A DNA stretch of 64,000 nt from an uncultured bacterium (GCA_949300515.1 CASGEP010000015.1:18014-82013); one strand, 5' to 3'. Shown: positions 43,997 through 58,035, numbered from the stretch's first letter. Numbers and translations are program-made. Notes: generated by a model from the letters alone, not told the origin.

Positions 43997-44221
43997 CTAA
44001 TCAATCAAAGACTCAAGAGCTTTAATGTTCTCGTAAGCAACTCCTGCTTCACAAAGTTCTTCGGCTGATAAACCAAAAAGTGTTATTAAATCAAGTGCTT
44101 GGACTCTTGCTTCTTTCTGGGGTTTTTTAATCATGGAGAAAACTTCGTTTAGCGCACCTTCGCGCGTCATGTACAATGATGAATTTGTTTTGTGTAATAT
44201 ACGTTTTTTTGCTTTACCCAT
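43997..44221 (-). CDS. Unknown 74-residue protein
   Basis: A basic N-terminus (GKAKKRILHK) is followed by helical sequence with GALNEVFSMIKKPQKEARVQAL. No family recognised. I chose the ATG at 44221; a longer frame to 44326 would overlap the end of the transporter gene by 44 bases. It lies downstream of the transporter on the same strand. Confidence 0.5.
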   Translation of the reverse strand: MGKAKKRILHKTNSSLYMTREGALNEVFSMIKKPQKEARVQALDLITLFGLSAEELCEAGVAYENIKALESLID

Positions 44222-44282
44222 TTGAAATATATTCTGCTCCAAATTTTTGATGTTGTAAAGGCGTTGTATAATTTTGTAAAAA

Positions 44283-45692
44283 TTATTTTTTTGCCTTGAC
44301 AACTCCGCCATTGTCCCTGTAGGCAATAAAAGACAAGGTTACGCACAAAAATGCAAAAAACATTCCAAATGCCATTGTATAACGATAAGCTTTTAAAAAT
44401 GAAACATTGTATGGTAAGCCCACATGTTGAAAAATATCCCTAAAGCTTGCAAAAAGCGTAATTGTTATTGCAACACCCAAAATATTCCCCATATTTCTTG
44501 ACAGTGCAAGAATACCGCTTGCAATGCCGAGTTGTTCCTTATCAACACTTGATATTATCGCCGTATTTGACGGAGATTGGAAAAGTCCGTTACCAAGCCC
44601 CATAATTCCCGATAAAAGCATTATAAATATAACAGGTGTCTTTTCGTCAAATAAAATGAACAATGAAAGCGCCAAAAAAGTTACTATGGGGCCTGCAAGC
44701 GTCAGATATTTGCTTCCGTACTTGCCTGCTGCAGAGCCGCTAAGGGGCGCTGTTATCATCAAAACTACCGAATAAGGCAAGATGATAAGTGCTGTTATAA
44801 ACGGCTTAAATTTTAAAATGTCTTGTAAATAAAAGGGTAGGAGAATTGTATTTGTAAACATTGCCATATATGAAGTCATAACCGCAAGATTGCCGAAAGT
44901 AAAAGGCTTTATCGAAAAAAGGTTAAAGTTTATCATAGGATAACTTATGCGATGATCCCGATAATAAAAAAGAAAACCGAACCCGAGGCAAATAACCCCC
45001 AGAGTAAGGATTTTTGCGGAACCCCAACCCCAGTGGTATCCTTCTGATATTGCAAGCAAAAGCGCAAACAGGCTTATTGTAAAATAAATAAATCCCGGAT
45101 AGTCAAATTTCAACTTTTCTTTTTGTGCAATTATCGAGGGAACCATTTTATAAGAGTAGTAAATGCCAAATACCGCAATCGGTATTGCGGGTATGAAAAT
45201 AGCATGCCAGTTAAAAAGCTGCAAAAGCATGCCGCCTAAAGACGGACCTAAAAGACCGCCTACCGCAACAATACATCCGTTTAGACCCAGAGCCTTTCCT
45301 CTGTCCTTACCTTTAAATAATGAAGCAATAACTGACGATGCGTTAGAAATAATTATTGAAGCTCCAAGTGCTTCAATACATCTGAAAAAAATAAGCATGG
45401 GCAAATTTTGCGCGCAAACGTTTAAAAAAGACCCCGCGGCAAAAAGCGCAAAACCCGAGGCGTAAAGCTTATTTTTAGGTACCAAATCCCCTATTTTGCC
45501 CCAAAATGGTAAAAATACCGTTAAAATAAGGGTGTAGGCAATAATTACCCACTGAACAAGCGAGATAGACACTCCTAAATCTCTAGCCATAGGATACAGT
45601 GCCAGATTGACAATTGTGGAATCAAGCATGCCAAGGAAGTTGCCTGTTGCAATTATGGTAAAAATTACCCATTTAACGTTATTAAGCTTCAT
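44283..45692 (-). CDS. Efflux transporter, DHA2 family
   Basis: The 469 residues contain about 14 membrane segments with LDSTIVNLALYPM near residue 23, the family LDxTIVNVALP motif, and GGLLGPSLGGMLLQLFNWHAIF. A proton-driven exporter of hydrophobic compounds is expected. It differs from the 37600 transporter and has no adjacent regulator. Confidence 0.92.
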   Translation of the reverse strand: MKLNNVKWVIFTIIATGNFLGMLDSTIVNLALYPMARDLGVSISLVQWVIIAYTLILTVFLPFWGKIGDLVPKNKLYASGFALFAAGSFLNVCAQNLPMLIFFRCIEALGASIIISNASSVIASLFKGKDRGKALGLNGCIVAVGGLLGPSLGGMLLQLFNWHAIFIPAIPIAVFGIYYSYKMVPSIIAQKEKLKFDYPGFIYFTISLFALLLAISEGYHWGWGSAKILTLGVICLGFGFLFYYRDHRISYPMINFNLFSIKPFTFGNLAVMTSYMAMFTNTILLPFYLQDILKFKPFITALIILPYSVVLMITAPLSGSAAGKYGSKYLTLAGPIVTFLALSLFILFDEKTPVIFIMLLSGIMGLGNGLFQSPSNTAIISSVDKEQLGIASGILALSRNMGNILGVAITITLFASFRDIFQHVGLPYNVSFLKAYRYTMAFGMFFAFLCVTLSFIAYRDNGGVVKAKK

Positions 45693-45812
45693 ATAAAATA
45701 ACTTAGCATAAAAATAATCATCTGTAGAAAATCTTTATATCTTTGTGTATATGCAATTAAAATCTAATTAGTTATAATACGAAAATAAAGCATATTAAAA
45801 GGAGCATAAACA

Positions 45813-47456
45813 ATGGGTATTAGCGTATCTGACTACCTTATTTCCCGTCTTGCAAGTTTGGGTGTTGAAGAATTTTTCGGTCTGCCGGGGGACTACAACT
45901 TTAACATAATAGAGTCTGTTGAAAATAACCCTAAAACCAATTGGGTGGGATGTACAAACGAATTAAACGCAGGCTATGCCGCAGACGGATATGCAAGAAT
46001 AAAAGGTTATGGAGCACTGATAACTACCTTTGGCGTGGGAGAACTTAGTGCAATAAATGCCATAGCAGGTTCTATGAGTGAATTTGTACCTGTAGTTAAA
46101 ATTGTTGGGGTCCCTGATACAAAATATATAGAGCAAAATGCCCTTATACACCATAATTTAAATACTCCCGATTACCATGCTTTTATAAAAGCATACTCAA
46201 ATGTTGTTGAAACAGCCGCATTTTTAAATGAGCAAAACGCTAAAGAGGAAATAGACAGGGCTTTAAATGTTCTGATAAACGAGAAAAAACCTGTCTATAT
46301 AGCAATTCCTATGGATATTTGTAATAAAATAATTGATGATACATATAATGTCGAAGTTCAAAAAAGCGATGAAAACAATTTAAACGAAGCTGCTAACAGT
46401 GCTCTTGAACTTATCGAAAATTCACAAAACCCCGTAATTTTAGCAGATGTCATGGTAAAAAGATTTTGTGCAAAAGAGCAGCTGTATAAATTTGTAAAAA
46501 AGACAAATTACCCAGTAACAACTTTTTTGATGAGCAAAGATTTAATTAACCATGAAGAATTTGCGAATTATTTAGGCACTTATACGGGTAAAAACGGCAA
46601 TTTAAACGCTTATCGGATTGTAAATAATTCCGGCTGTCCGATATTTATAGGAACTGTTATATCGGATATAAACACCCACGGGTTTGATTTAAAATTTAAT
46701 CCGGATGATTTCATAAACATTCAGAGCGATTTTACCGTTGTAAAAAATAAAATGTATAAAAAAGTCCTTATGAAAGATATTTTGGAAATCCTCGCTAAAA
46801 AAGTTACAAATAAATTCACGGGACAGTGTGACTATGATTATTTCTACACAAAAGTTGAGCCGGGCAAAGATAAAATCAGCAGCGAATATTTTTACTACAA
46901 ACTGCAGGAATTTTTGCGCGAAGGGGATAACCTCATACTTGAAACTGGATTAATCAATCTTGCCGGTGCAAAATTGAAAATTAAAAAGAACACAAGCGTA
47001 AACAATCAAGTCCTCTGGGGGTCAATAGGCTGGGCAACAGGGGCGGCCTTAGGCGCAGATTTAGCGGATAAAAACGCCCGCACAATTCTTGTAACGGGCG
47101 AAGGCTCTCATCAGCTCAGCGCACAGGAAATAAGCACAATGATGAGGAATAACTTAAAACCCGTGATTTTTGTCACAAATAACGGCGGCTACACAATAGA
47201 GCGGCTTTTGTCAAAAGACCCCATGGACAAGTTTAACGATATTGCGGGATGGAACTATTCAAAACTGCCTTATGTCTTTGGCGAAAACGTATACAGCATA
47301 AGCGTTTCAAATGACATTGAACTTGATGAGGCGTTTAAGACAATAGAAAAAGAGCAGCAAAATAAAATGTGCTATATAGAAATGCATTTCGATATGTTTG
47401 AGCTGCCCGAACTTGCAAAAGAAAGCATGAATAATTTAAAACTCTCCAAATTGTGA
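45813..47456 (+). CDS. Thiamine-diphosphate decarboxylase, pyruvate/indolepyruvate type
   Basis: The 547 residues show the PDC/IPDC fold. The cofactor-activating Glu sits in TNELNAGYAADGYAR, the HH pair of decarboxylases in ALIHHNLN, and the ThDP/Mg motif is GEGSHQLSAQEISTMMRNN ending in NNGGYTIE. It would turn pyruvate or a branched or aromatic 2-oxoacid into an aldehyde and CO2. The substrate is not decidable from sequence. AAGGAGC precedes the ATG and TATAAT lies at 45773-45778. Confidence 0.9.
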   Translation: MGISVSDYLISRLASLGVEEFFGLPGDYNFNIIESVENNPKTNWVGCTNELNAGYAADGYARIKGYGALITTFGVGELSAINAIAGSMSEFVPVVKIVGVPDTKYIEQNALIHHNLNTPDYHAFIKAYSNVVETAAFLNEQNAKEEIDRALNVLINEKKPVYIAIPMDICNKIIDDTYNVEVQKSDENNLNEAANSALELIENSQNPVILADVMVKRFCAKEQLYKFVKKTNYPVTTFLMSKDLINHEEFANYLGTYTGKNGNLNAYRIVNNSGCPIFIGTVISDINTHGFDLKFNPDDFINIQSDFTVVKNKMYKKVLMKDILEILAKKVTNKFTGQCDYDYFYTKVEPGKDKISSEYFYYKLQEFLREGDNLILETGLINLAGAKLKIKKNTSVNNQVLWGSIGWATGAALGADLADKNARTILVTGEGSHQLSAQEISTMMRNNLKPVIFVTNNGGYTIERLLSKDPMDKFNDIAGWNYSKLPYVFGENVYSISVSNDIELDEAFKTIEKEQQNKMCYIEMHFDMFELPELAKESMNNLKLSKL

Positions 47457-47487
47457 TATAATCAAGGAGAAATTGCGGAGAAAAACC

Positions 47488-48402
47488 ATGAAAACACTTG
47501 ATATAATTGTTCCTGTCTACAATGAAGAAGCCTGCCTCAATCAAACAATGCAAAGACTCTTTGACCTGAAAGAAAAATTCAAAGGCAAGCTGAATGTAAG
47601 CTATATATTCGTAAACGACGGTTCAAAAGATAACAGCGCGCAAATACTTGAGGAAGCGGCAAAAAAAGACAAAAGTGTTAAGGTTATAAACTTTTCAAGA
47701 AATTTCGGACATCAAGCCGCAATAACTGCGGGTCTTGATTATTCAAAAGCCGACTACAGCGCAATAATAGATGCCGATTTGCAGGATCCGCCCGAGCTTA
47801 TTTATGATATGTATGAAAAATCCCTTGAAGGATATGACATAGTTTACGGTAAAAGACTTAAAAGAAAAAGCGAAACAGCTTTTAAAAAGCTCAGTGCATG
47901 GGGTTTTTACAGGGTTTTAAAATCTATGTGCAATATTGAAATCCCGACAGATACGGGGGATTTCAGATTTATTACAAAAGATGTGCGCGAAGCGTTTAAC
48001 AAAATGCGCGAAAAGCACCGTTTTATAAGGGGCATGGTACCATGGACAGGCTTCAGGAGCACTCCTGTGTACTTCAACAGAAGCGAGCGCGCCGCAGGCG
48101 AAACGAAATACCCTCTTTCAAAAATGTTAAAACTGGCTTTTGACGGAATATTTTCTTTTTCTTTTAAACCGGTTGATTTTATTTTTATTTTAAGCGCCGT
48201 TTTATTTGCGGCTTCTCTTGTAATTCTGGGCTTCGGCGCGGCACAAGAATTTGAGGAAGAATTTCTTATCTGTTTTACAATATGCCTGATAGGGTCGCTA
48301 AACCTTTTGGCGCTTGGAATTTTAGGGCAATACATCGGCAGAATATACGACGAAACGAGAAACAGACCGCTTTATATAGTTAAAAATTCAATAAATCTGT
48401 AA
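47488..48402 (+). CDS. DPM1-like polyprenyl-phosphate glycosyltransferase
   Basis: A GT2 enzyme of about 304 residues: IIVPVYNEEACL, VNDGSKDNS, and DADLQDPPELI, then two C-terminal membrane segments (about 228-290) ending YIGRIYDETRNRPLYIV. This shape matches GtrB/ArnC-type transferases that load a sugar onto undecaprenyl phosphate. I prefer the ATG at 47488 (GGAG 7 bases upstream); a TTG at 47473 with AAGGAG is an alternative that adds five residues. Confidence 0.93.
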   Translation: MKTLDIIVPVYNEEACLNQTMQRLFDLKEKFKGKLNVSYIFVNDGSKDNSAQILEEAAKKDKSVKVINFSRNFGHQAAITAGLDYSKADYSAIIDADLQDPPELIYDMYEKSLEGYDIVYGKRLKRKSETAFKKLSAWGFYRVLKSMCNIEIPTDTGDFRFITKDVREAFNKMREKHRFIRGMVPWTGFRSTPVYFNRSERAAGETKYPLSKMLKLAFDGIFSFSFKPVDFIFILSAVLFAASLVILGFGAAQEFEEEFLICFTICLIGSLNLLALGILGQYIGRIYDETRNRPLYIVKNSINL

Positions 48403-48409
48403 AAATTTC

Positions 48410-48431
48410 AAAAAATTGAGCAATTTTTTTT
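48410..48431 (+). terminator. Possible terminator after the GT2 gene
   Basis: AAAAATT pairs with AATTTTT around GAGC, followed by further T. The stem is all A-T, so it is weak. Confidence 0.35.
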
Positions 48432-48456
48432 ATTCAGCTGTTTTAGAGAACTTGCT

Positions 48457-49464
48457 ATGATAAACAAAATTAATAACTCAATAAATTTTAAAGGTTCAAA
48501 TACGGGCGCGGGCGACATAAAGCTCGATGACATTAATGCTATGTTTAAAATGCGCGATTTAAAACGCGCAAAAGAACTTGAAATGCAAGAACAGCGCGCA
48601 CAAAGCCAAAGATTGACAACCCGAAACGCCCCTGAGCGTGATACTTTTGTAAACTCAAAAAAAGAAAGCCAAAAAAATGCAAGGCATCAAGCCGTTGTAC
48701 CTGCGGCACTTTTTAGCGCGGCACTTCTTTTATCGTTAGGCTTAAAAACGGGTGTAATCACAATAGAAGAAGATACCGAGGAGCCGCCGAGCGCAAGTTC
48801 AACAGTCATTGAGGAAGAACCCGCAGCGGTATATGAACCGCAAGTTGTTGAAGCTCCAAAGTACAGCGCGGAAGAAATCAGCTACGCCGTTGAAACCATT
48901 AAATCCGACCCTGATTTAAAAAAAGCTTATTATGATACTATTTTGACTCTTAATAACATGTCGGATGTTTTCGCTAATCCTGTTGACACCTTAAACTCTA
49001 TACTGGATGAACCCTATGCCGGAAACATTGATATTGAATATGTCCTGGCTCAAATTTTTGCAGAGTCAAACGGTATTCATTTTGAAGAAAACGGTGCAGT
49101 CCTTACAAGCGGCGCAAACTGCAACGGCTATATGCAAATAAGCGAGGCTGCCGCCGAGGAGATGAACAAAAAATACTTTCAGAATGACCCGCAGGACAGA
49201 AACGACCCGCTCGGAAATTTGAAGCTTGGTGTGGCGCTTGACAATTATTTGATAGAAAATTCATTTCCCGATGACCTGTTCAACGCAACCGCAGCATACA
49301 ATTGCGGCGCAGGCAATGCAAGGAAAGGAAACTATATAGGGGCGGATAAATACGCGCAGAAAGTCCTTGAGTGCTATCAAATTCTGAAAGATAACCCGCT
49401 TTTTACCCAAATGCTTTTAGACGGCGAGTTAAACGAGTATCAAAATGAATTTATTTACTTCTAG
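48457..49464 (+). CDS. Membrane-anchored lytic transglycosylase with INFKG N-terminus
   Basis: The 335 residues start with a short motif INFKG (residues 9-13), a charged helical segment, one membrane segment (about 80-100), a Glu/Pro-rich spacer and an SLT domain (about 190-310). The catalytic Glu lies in AQIFAESNG; GYMQIS and AYNCGAGNA are the other SLT motifs. It cleaves murein glycan strands. It is convergent with the flagellar rod genes, which need such an enzyme to cross the wall, but assignment to flagella is inference. Confidence 0.85.
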   Translation: MINKINNSINFKGSNTGAGDIKLDDINAMFKMRDLKRAKELEMQEQRAQSQRLTTRNAPERDTFVNSKKESQKNARHQAVVPAALFSAALLLSLGLKTGVITIEEDTEEPPSASSTVIEEEPAAVYEPQVVEAPKYSAEEISYAVETIKSDPDLKKAYYDTILTLNNMSDVFANPVDTLNSILDEPYAGNIDIEYVLAQIFAESNGIHFEENGAVLTSGANCNGYMQISEAAAEEMNKKYFQNDPQDRNDPLGNLKLGVALDNYLIENSFPDDLFNATAAYNCGAGNARKGNYIGADKYAQKVLECYQILKDNPLFTQMLLDGELNEYQNEFIYF

Positions 49465-49904
49465 CTTCCTATTTCAATTGCCCTTGTTGCCATGGATTTA
49501 GTAATCGACATCACACCCAAAGACGCCTCATAAGCTCTTTGCGCAAGTGTTGCATCCGCTATATCAACCATGGGGTTAACGTTTGACATTCTGACATACC
49601 CTTCGGAATCCGCATCAGGGTGTCCGGGGCGGTAAACTTTCTCGGCAGGGGTCGGATCTTCAATTACTCCGCTGAATTTTACTCCGCCTTCCAAAAAAGG
49701 AATTGTGCCCACGCTAAAGACATCTTCTTTCATGGTGTTTAAAAGCCCTGCAAAAGAGATATCCTCTGTCGCGTTTAATACAGGGATTTTTCTTACATAA
49801 TTGGGCGTATCCATGTTTGCGACGTTTTTTGCCGCTATTTCTATTCTTTTGCCATGGGCTCTGAGTCCTCCCGCGCCCACTTCAAATGCGTCCATTATTC
49901 CCAT
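49461..49904 (-). CDS. flgC: Flagellar basal-body rod protein FlgC
   Basis: The 147 residues have the rod family N-terminus (ALRAHGKRIEIAAKNVANMDT-like, here starting GLRAHGKR) with the conserved N-x-A-N-x-x-T-P, and the C-terminal helix with VNPMVDIADATLAQRAYEAS. It is the last gene of a minus-strand rod operon. Confidence 0.95.
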   Translation of the reverse strand: MGIMDAFEVGAGGLRAHGKRIEIAAKNVANMDTPNYVRKIPVLNATEDISFAGLLNTMKEDVFSVGTIPFLEGGVKFSGVIEDPTPAEKVYRPGHPDADSEGYVRMSNVNPMVDIADATLAQRAYEASLGVMSITKSMATRAIEIGS

Positions 49905-49924
49905 TTTATATGCCTTTCAAATTA

Positions 49925-50269
49925 TTATTGACCAACGTTAATTACTGTTTTTATCTCGTTAATGGCGCTTGTCATTTGTTTTGCTGCCATTGCGTAGAGA
50001 ATTGAGTTTTTTTGCATAAGCGCCAACTCATCCTCGGCACTTAGCATTTTCTCTTGAGTTTCCATTATTCCTGAGGGCCCCAGCCTTTGGCTGAGTTTTG
50101 TTTCAAGGCTTGAGTTTACGGTATTCAAATATTGCGAGAATTCGACATCTTTTCTTACATAATTTGGCGTGTCCATATTGGCAATGTTACCTGAAACAGC
50201 TTCCTGCCTTGCAGCAATTAAATCAAGGCGAAGCTGTGATTTTTGAATAGGGTCCAGGGGTGAATACAT
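49925..50269 (-). CDS. flgB: Flagellar basal-body rod protein FlgB
   Basis: The 114 residues show the FlgB pattern: RQEAVSGNIANMDTPNYVRKDVEF near the N-terminus and a C-terminal helix with MAAKQMTSAINEIKTVI. It lies 20 bases upstream of flgC and 6 bases after the next rod gene. Confidence 0.95.
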   Translation of the reverse strand: MYSPLDPIQKSQLRLDLIAARQEAVSGNIANMDTPNYVRKDVEFSQYLNTVNSSLETKLSQRLGPSGIMETQEKMLSAEDELALMQKNSILYAMAAKQMTSAINEIKTVINVGQ

Positions 50270-50275
50270 AGTTTA

Positions 50276-50998
50276 CTACTCCCTTATATTTATTGCTTTG
50301 TCGTACATATCTCCTATCGCACTCATAAGCGACGTGGATGCCAAAAGTGATGTATTAAGGCGCATAAGCTCATCTACCGTTTCAAAGATGTCAACATTTG
50401 AGCGCTCTATTCCATACTGGGCTATTCTGTTGTGATCTTCAACAAGAGTTATCTCGCCCGAATTTTCGGTTGCACTGTAGCGGTTTTTGCCGCATTCTTC
50501 AAGCCCTTCGGGGTTTGCAAACTGTACAAGCGGGATTGTTCCGCAGTATGTGCCTTCTGATGAGGGGTCTTTATAAGTATAGACCTCTCCGTTTTTTCTG
50601 ATTTCAATTTTTGCACTTGAGGCATCTATTCTTATTCCGCCGCCGACCAAATCCCCGCTTGTGGTTATAAGATAACCGTTTTTATCAAGCGTAAACGAGC
50701 CGTCGCGGGTGTAGTATATTTCCCCGCCTGCGGATGTTACGGGGATAAAGCCCGCGCCTTTTATGCCTACATCGTAAGGGTTTTGCGTAATTTGAAAATC
50801 TCCCTGAGCATGGTTTGTCCTGAGTGCGCCCGATACATAGCCCTGCTCATCCAAAATATCGTCAAACCGCACCGATTTATAGCCGTGCGTGTACGCATTA
50901 CCGATATTTTGGGAGTAATATCCGAACTTTTCAAACTGGTACATGGTATTTACCACGCTTCGCCTGATTATTCCCTGTAAATTATAACCGCTATACAT
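50276..50998 (-). CDS. flgG: Flagellar hook-basal body protein, FlgF/FlgG type
   Basis: The 240 residues have the rod N-terminal region (FEKFGYYSQNIGNAYTHGYK), the central D-domain with VTSAGGEIYYTRDGSFTLDKNG and the C-terminal region with SNVDIFETVDELMRLNTSLL. The distinction between FlgF and FlgG needs a tree. It is 3 bases downstream of a second paralogue. Confidence 0.88.
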   Translation of the reverse strand: MYSGYNLQGIIRRSVVNTMYQFEKFGYYSQNIGNAYTHGYKSVRFDDILDEQGYVSGALRTNHAQGDFQITQNPYDVGIKGAGFIPVTSAGGEIYYTRDGSFTLDKNGYLITTSGDLVGGGIRIDASSAKIEIRKNGEVYTYKDPSSEGTYCGTIPLVQFANPEGLEECGKNRYSATENSGEITLVEDHNRIAQYGIERSNVDIFETVDELMRLNTSLLASTSLMSAIGDMYDKAINIRE

Positions 50999-51001
50999 TT
51001 A

Positions 51002-51700
51002 TTATGCACTTCCTAATTCTTGTATTGCCCTTGATAATTTGCTGTTTTGCAGCATAAAAAGCTGTCTGTTTGCATCAAAATTTTTCTTAACCGGCACAAG
51101 TTCCATAAATTCCTGCTGTAAAGATACGTTTGAATACTCTAAACACTGCTGCTCCACGCAAGGCTCGGTAACAAGCGCGCCTTGTGCCGACACGACAGCG
51201 ATTTTCCCCGCATCAAGCATTTTTCTTGCAGAGTAGTCAAAAACAGCCACAGAGCCGTCTTTTGAGATTTTTACATCTTTTAAATCATCCGGCATCTTTG
51301 GAAGTACAATAGGGCTTCCGCCTGCGGAGAGCACTTTGTGACCCATAACGCTCAGAAGTTCCCCGTCTTTATTCAGGTGAAAACGCCCGTCGCGGGTAAG
51401 TTCGATTGTTCCGTCCTCATGCAGAAGCTGAAAATATCCTTTTTCGCTCAGCGCCAAATCAAGCGGACTTTGCGAAACCATAATGCGCCCCACCTGATCA
51501 TCAACCACACTTGACAGTGCATGGACTCCCAGTTCCTGCGCAAAAGATGATACTACGGCTTCTTTTCTCTGGTAGCCGACCTTATCCGAGCCTGTAATGT
51601 TCTGAGAGCCTATGCCCATTATCTCCATACCGAGGTGCATGGCTGAAATCGACATCCCGAGTCCTGATTTTGAAAGACTTACGCCGCCTTGTAATTTCAT
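51002..51700 (-). CDS. flgF: Flagellar hook-basal body protein, FlgF-like
   Basis: The 232 residues share the SQNITGSDKVGYQRKEAV-like rod segment, a central part with FQLLHEDGTIELTRDGRFHL and a C-terminal SNVSLQQEFMELVPVKKNF. It is more diverged than its neighbour. AAGGAG precedes the ATG and it begins the rod operon, so the order is flgF-like, flgG-like, flgB, flgC. Confidence 0.82.
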   Translation of the reverse strand: MKLQGGVSLSKSGLGMSISAMHLGMEIMGIGSQNITGSDKVGYQRKEAVVSSFAQELGVHALSSVVDDQVGRIMVSQSPLDLALSEKGYFQLLHEDGTIELTRDGRFHLNKDGELLSVMGHKVLSAGGSPIVLPKMPDDLKDVKISKDGSVAVFDYSARKMLDAGKIAVVSAQGALVTEPCVEQQCLEYSNVSLQQEFMELVPVKKNFDANRQLFMLQNSKLSRAIQELGSA

Positions 51701-51799
51701 TTTTAGACTGCTCCTTTTTTATTGTCGTCGGCACCGGATGAAAATTTTGCAGGGGAATTTATGCAAAATACACCAAATGACCTAAATATTTTTTAATTA

Positions 51800-52765
51800 T
51801 TATTTTTTATAAGTCAAGTTTGAAAAATCTCTGTCTATTTTAAATACAATTTTTACAACAGCATGTGCCATTTGCATAAGCTGGGGCGAAACACAGGAAG
51901 AAGCGCTTATCTGTGCGCGCGCTTTTTTAACTTCGTCTTTGTGAATTTTCTTTTTTGCCGTTTCAACTATGAGTCCGCTTTGAATGTTTAAACTCTCGGA
52001 TTCTTTTTTAAGTATTGATAATACAAGCTTTTGCGGGAATTCTTCCGGGCAGTTGAGCATTATTTCGACTTTGTTGTCCTTCGACATTTCAAGAGTTGCT
52101 TTTATGTTTGAAAAATTCATTGTTTCAATGAGTATGACAATACTTTGGATTTCATCTTCAGAACCCTGTGCGCCCTTGTCAAAAATACCGATGTCAAAAT
52201 CTCTTTTCTCGCCTGCCGCATTCAGGGGCAGCCAGGGAAGATAAACAAGTATAAAGTTTTTAAGCGCGGAGCTTGAATCTGTTGTTGTGGTGCTTATGTA
52301 GCCGAGGGTATTTATAAAATCCCTCAGTTGTCTTGTATCTTCAACCCCCATTCTTGCAGCCTGAGAAATTGTCTGTATGAGCTTTTGCATGGCGGCTTTT
52401 GTATTGTCGCCCAAAAGCACGGCGAGCTGATTAAGGTCTATTTTTCCGTTTGCAAGAAGTAAAAGAAGCTGTGCGCCCTGTGCGCTTGTTAAAGTTTTAT
52501 TTGCGGCAATTTGAGAAATAACCCGGGTAAGGTCGGAGGGTAAATTGAGAAGCTCTTTTACATATTTTGCATTTTGCTCCACTTCCATAGGAGTCATTCT
52601 AAGCTCGGGACTCAGTGTTTTTGATTGTTCGTTTGCGGTTTTTCCGCTCATAACGGAGTTTGAAAAGCTCTCCGACAGATTAATACTCCTCTGAGTGATA
52701 ATTTGATTATTTATAATATTCCTAACGAGCCTTGTTAAATAGCCCGACGGATTAAAATTATTCAT
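51800..52765 (-). CDS. Candidate flagellar hook-length control protein
   Basis: The 321 residues lack a signal peptide. The C-terminal half (about 200-280), with ETMNFSNIKATLEMSKDNKVEIMLNCP, resembles the Flg_hook domain of FliK in its strand pattern. It lies next to the rod operon on the same strand. The similarity is weak, so FliK is a hypothesis. Confidence 0.5.
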   Translation of the reverse strand: MNNFNPSGYLTRLVRNIINNQIITQRSINLSESFSNSVMSGKTANEQSKTLSPELRMTPMEVEQNAKYVKELLNLPSDLTRVISQIAANKTLTSAQGAQLLLLLANGKIDLNQLAVLLGDNTKAAMQKLIQTISQAARMGVEDTRQLRDFINTLGYISTTTTDSSSALKNFILVYLPWLPLNAAGEKRDFDIGIFDKGAQGSEDEIQSIVILIETMNFSNIKATLEMSKDNKVEIMLNCPEEFPQKLVLSILKKESESLNIQSGLIVETAKKKIHKDEVKKARAQISASSCVSPQLMQMAHAVVKIVFKIDRDFSNLTYKK

Positions 52766-52785
52766 CTTTTGCCTTTAATGATTTT

Positions 52786-53915
52786 TTAATTTATTTCAAG
52801 CCAATTTTTAACAATATCGCTTACATATGTAAAAGACGGCAGTGTACCTATGTTTTCTCCTTTTAAATTTTTATTATAAACTAAAACCGGCACCATCTCG
52901 CGGGTGTGGTCGGTTCCGCGAAACGTAGGGTCACAGCCGTGATCCGCGGTAATTATAAGCAAATCATCTTCATCCAGAGAAGGTAAAATTTCGCCTAAAT
53001 ATAAATCAACCTGCTCAATTGCTCCCTTATACCCAAAAGCATCGCGCCTGTGACCATAGAGCATATCGGTGTCAACAAGATTTGTAAAAATCAAATCCCA
53101 TTTTTTCTCTTTTATTGATTTTAAAGTCGCCTCAAGCCCTTCTTTATTTGAGCCTGTAGGAATTGCCTCGCTTATTCCCGAATTTACAAATATATCTTTA
53201 ATTTTGCCGATTGATAAGACCTTTTTGCCGCACCCGACAACGTTATTTAAAAGGGTAGGCTCGGGCGGAGGAACGGAATAATCATGCCTGAATTTACCTA
53301 TTCTCGTTGGTTTTCCGTCAATTATTTGATAAGGTCTTGCAATAACTCTGGATATACCCCACTTGCCGTCGTCTAAAATTTTCCTTGCAATTTTACACCA
53401 GCCGTAAAGCATTTCAAGCGGAATAATATCAATATCAACGGCTATTTGAAAAACACTGTCCGCGCTTGTGTAGATTATCGGGAATTTTGTTTTTTCATGT
53501 TCCTTGTGCAGCTGCTCTATAATTTTTGTGCCCGAGGCGGGAATATTTCCCAAAATCCCTTTGCAGCCCGTCTGTTTTATAAATTCGTCAATAATTTCGT
53601 CCGGAAATTCCTTGTAAGTTTTAAAAGGATGTTTTAGAACAAGACCCGCTATTTCCCAGTGCCCCGTCGTTGTATCTTTGCCTTTGGATTTCATTTTCAT
53701 AATGCCGTATTTGGCAAGCGGCGTATCCGTTTTTTTTACGCCTTCAATATCTTTTATATTGCCAAGACCTAACTTTTCAAGGTTTGGCACATTTAAACCG
53801 CCCGTAGCTTTTGCAAGGTTGCACAAAGTGTTGCAGGTTAAATCGTCCCCGTATTCTAAAGCGTCCTCTATTGCGCCAATTCCCATAGAATCTATTACAA
53901 TTATTGCGGCTCTTT

Positions 53916-53919
<4 letters not shown>
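52786..53919 (-). CDS. deoB: Phosphopentomutase
   Basis: Interconverts ribose 1- and 5-phosphates in nucleoside salvage. The 377 residues hold IVIDSMGIGA, the nucleophile segment KDTTTGHWE, TADHGCDPTFRGTDHTRE with the metal ligands, and typical length. It overlaps the decarboxylase gene upstream by 4 bases, so translation is coupled. No other salvage gene is adjacent. Confidence 0.96.
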
Positions 53920-58008
<4,089 letters not shown>

Positions 58009-58035
58009 TTAAAATTTTTGCATTTTTTAAATACG

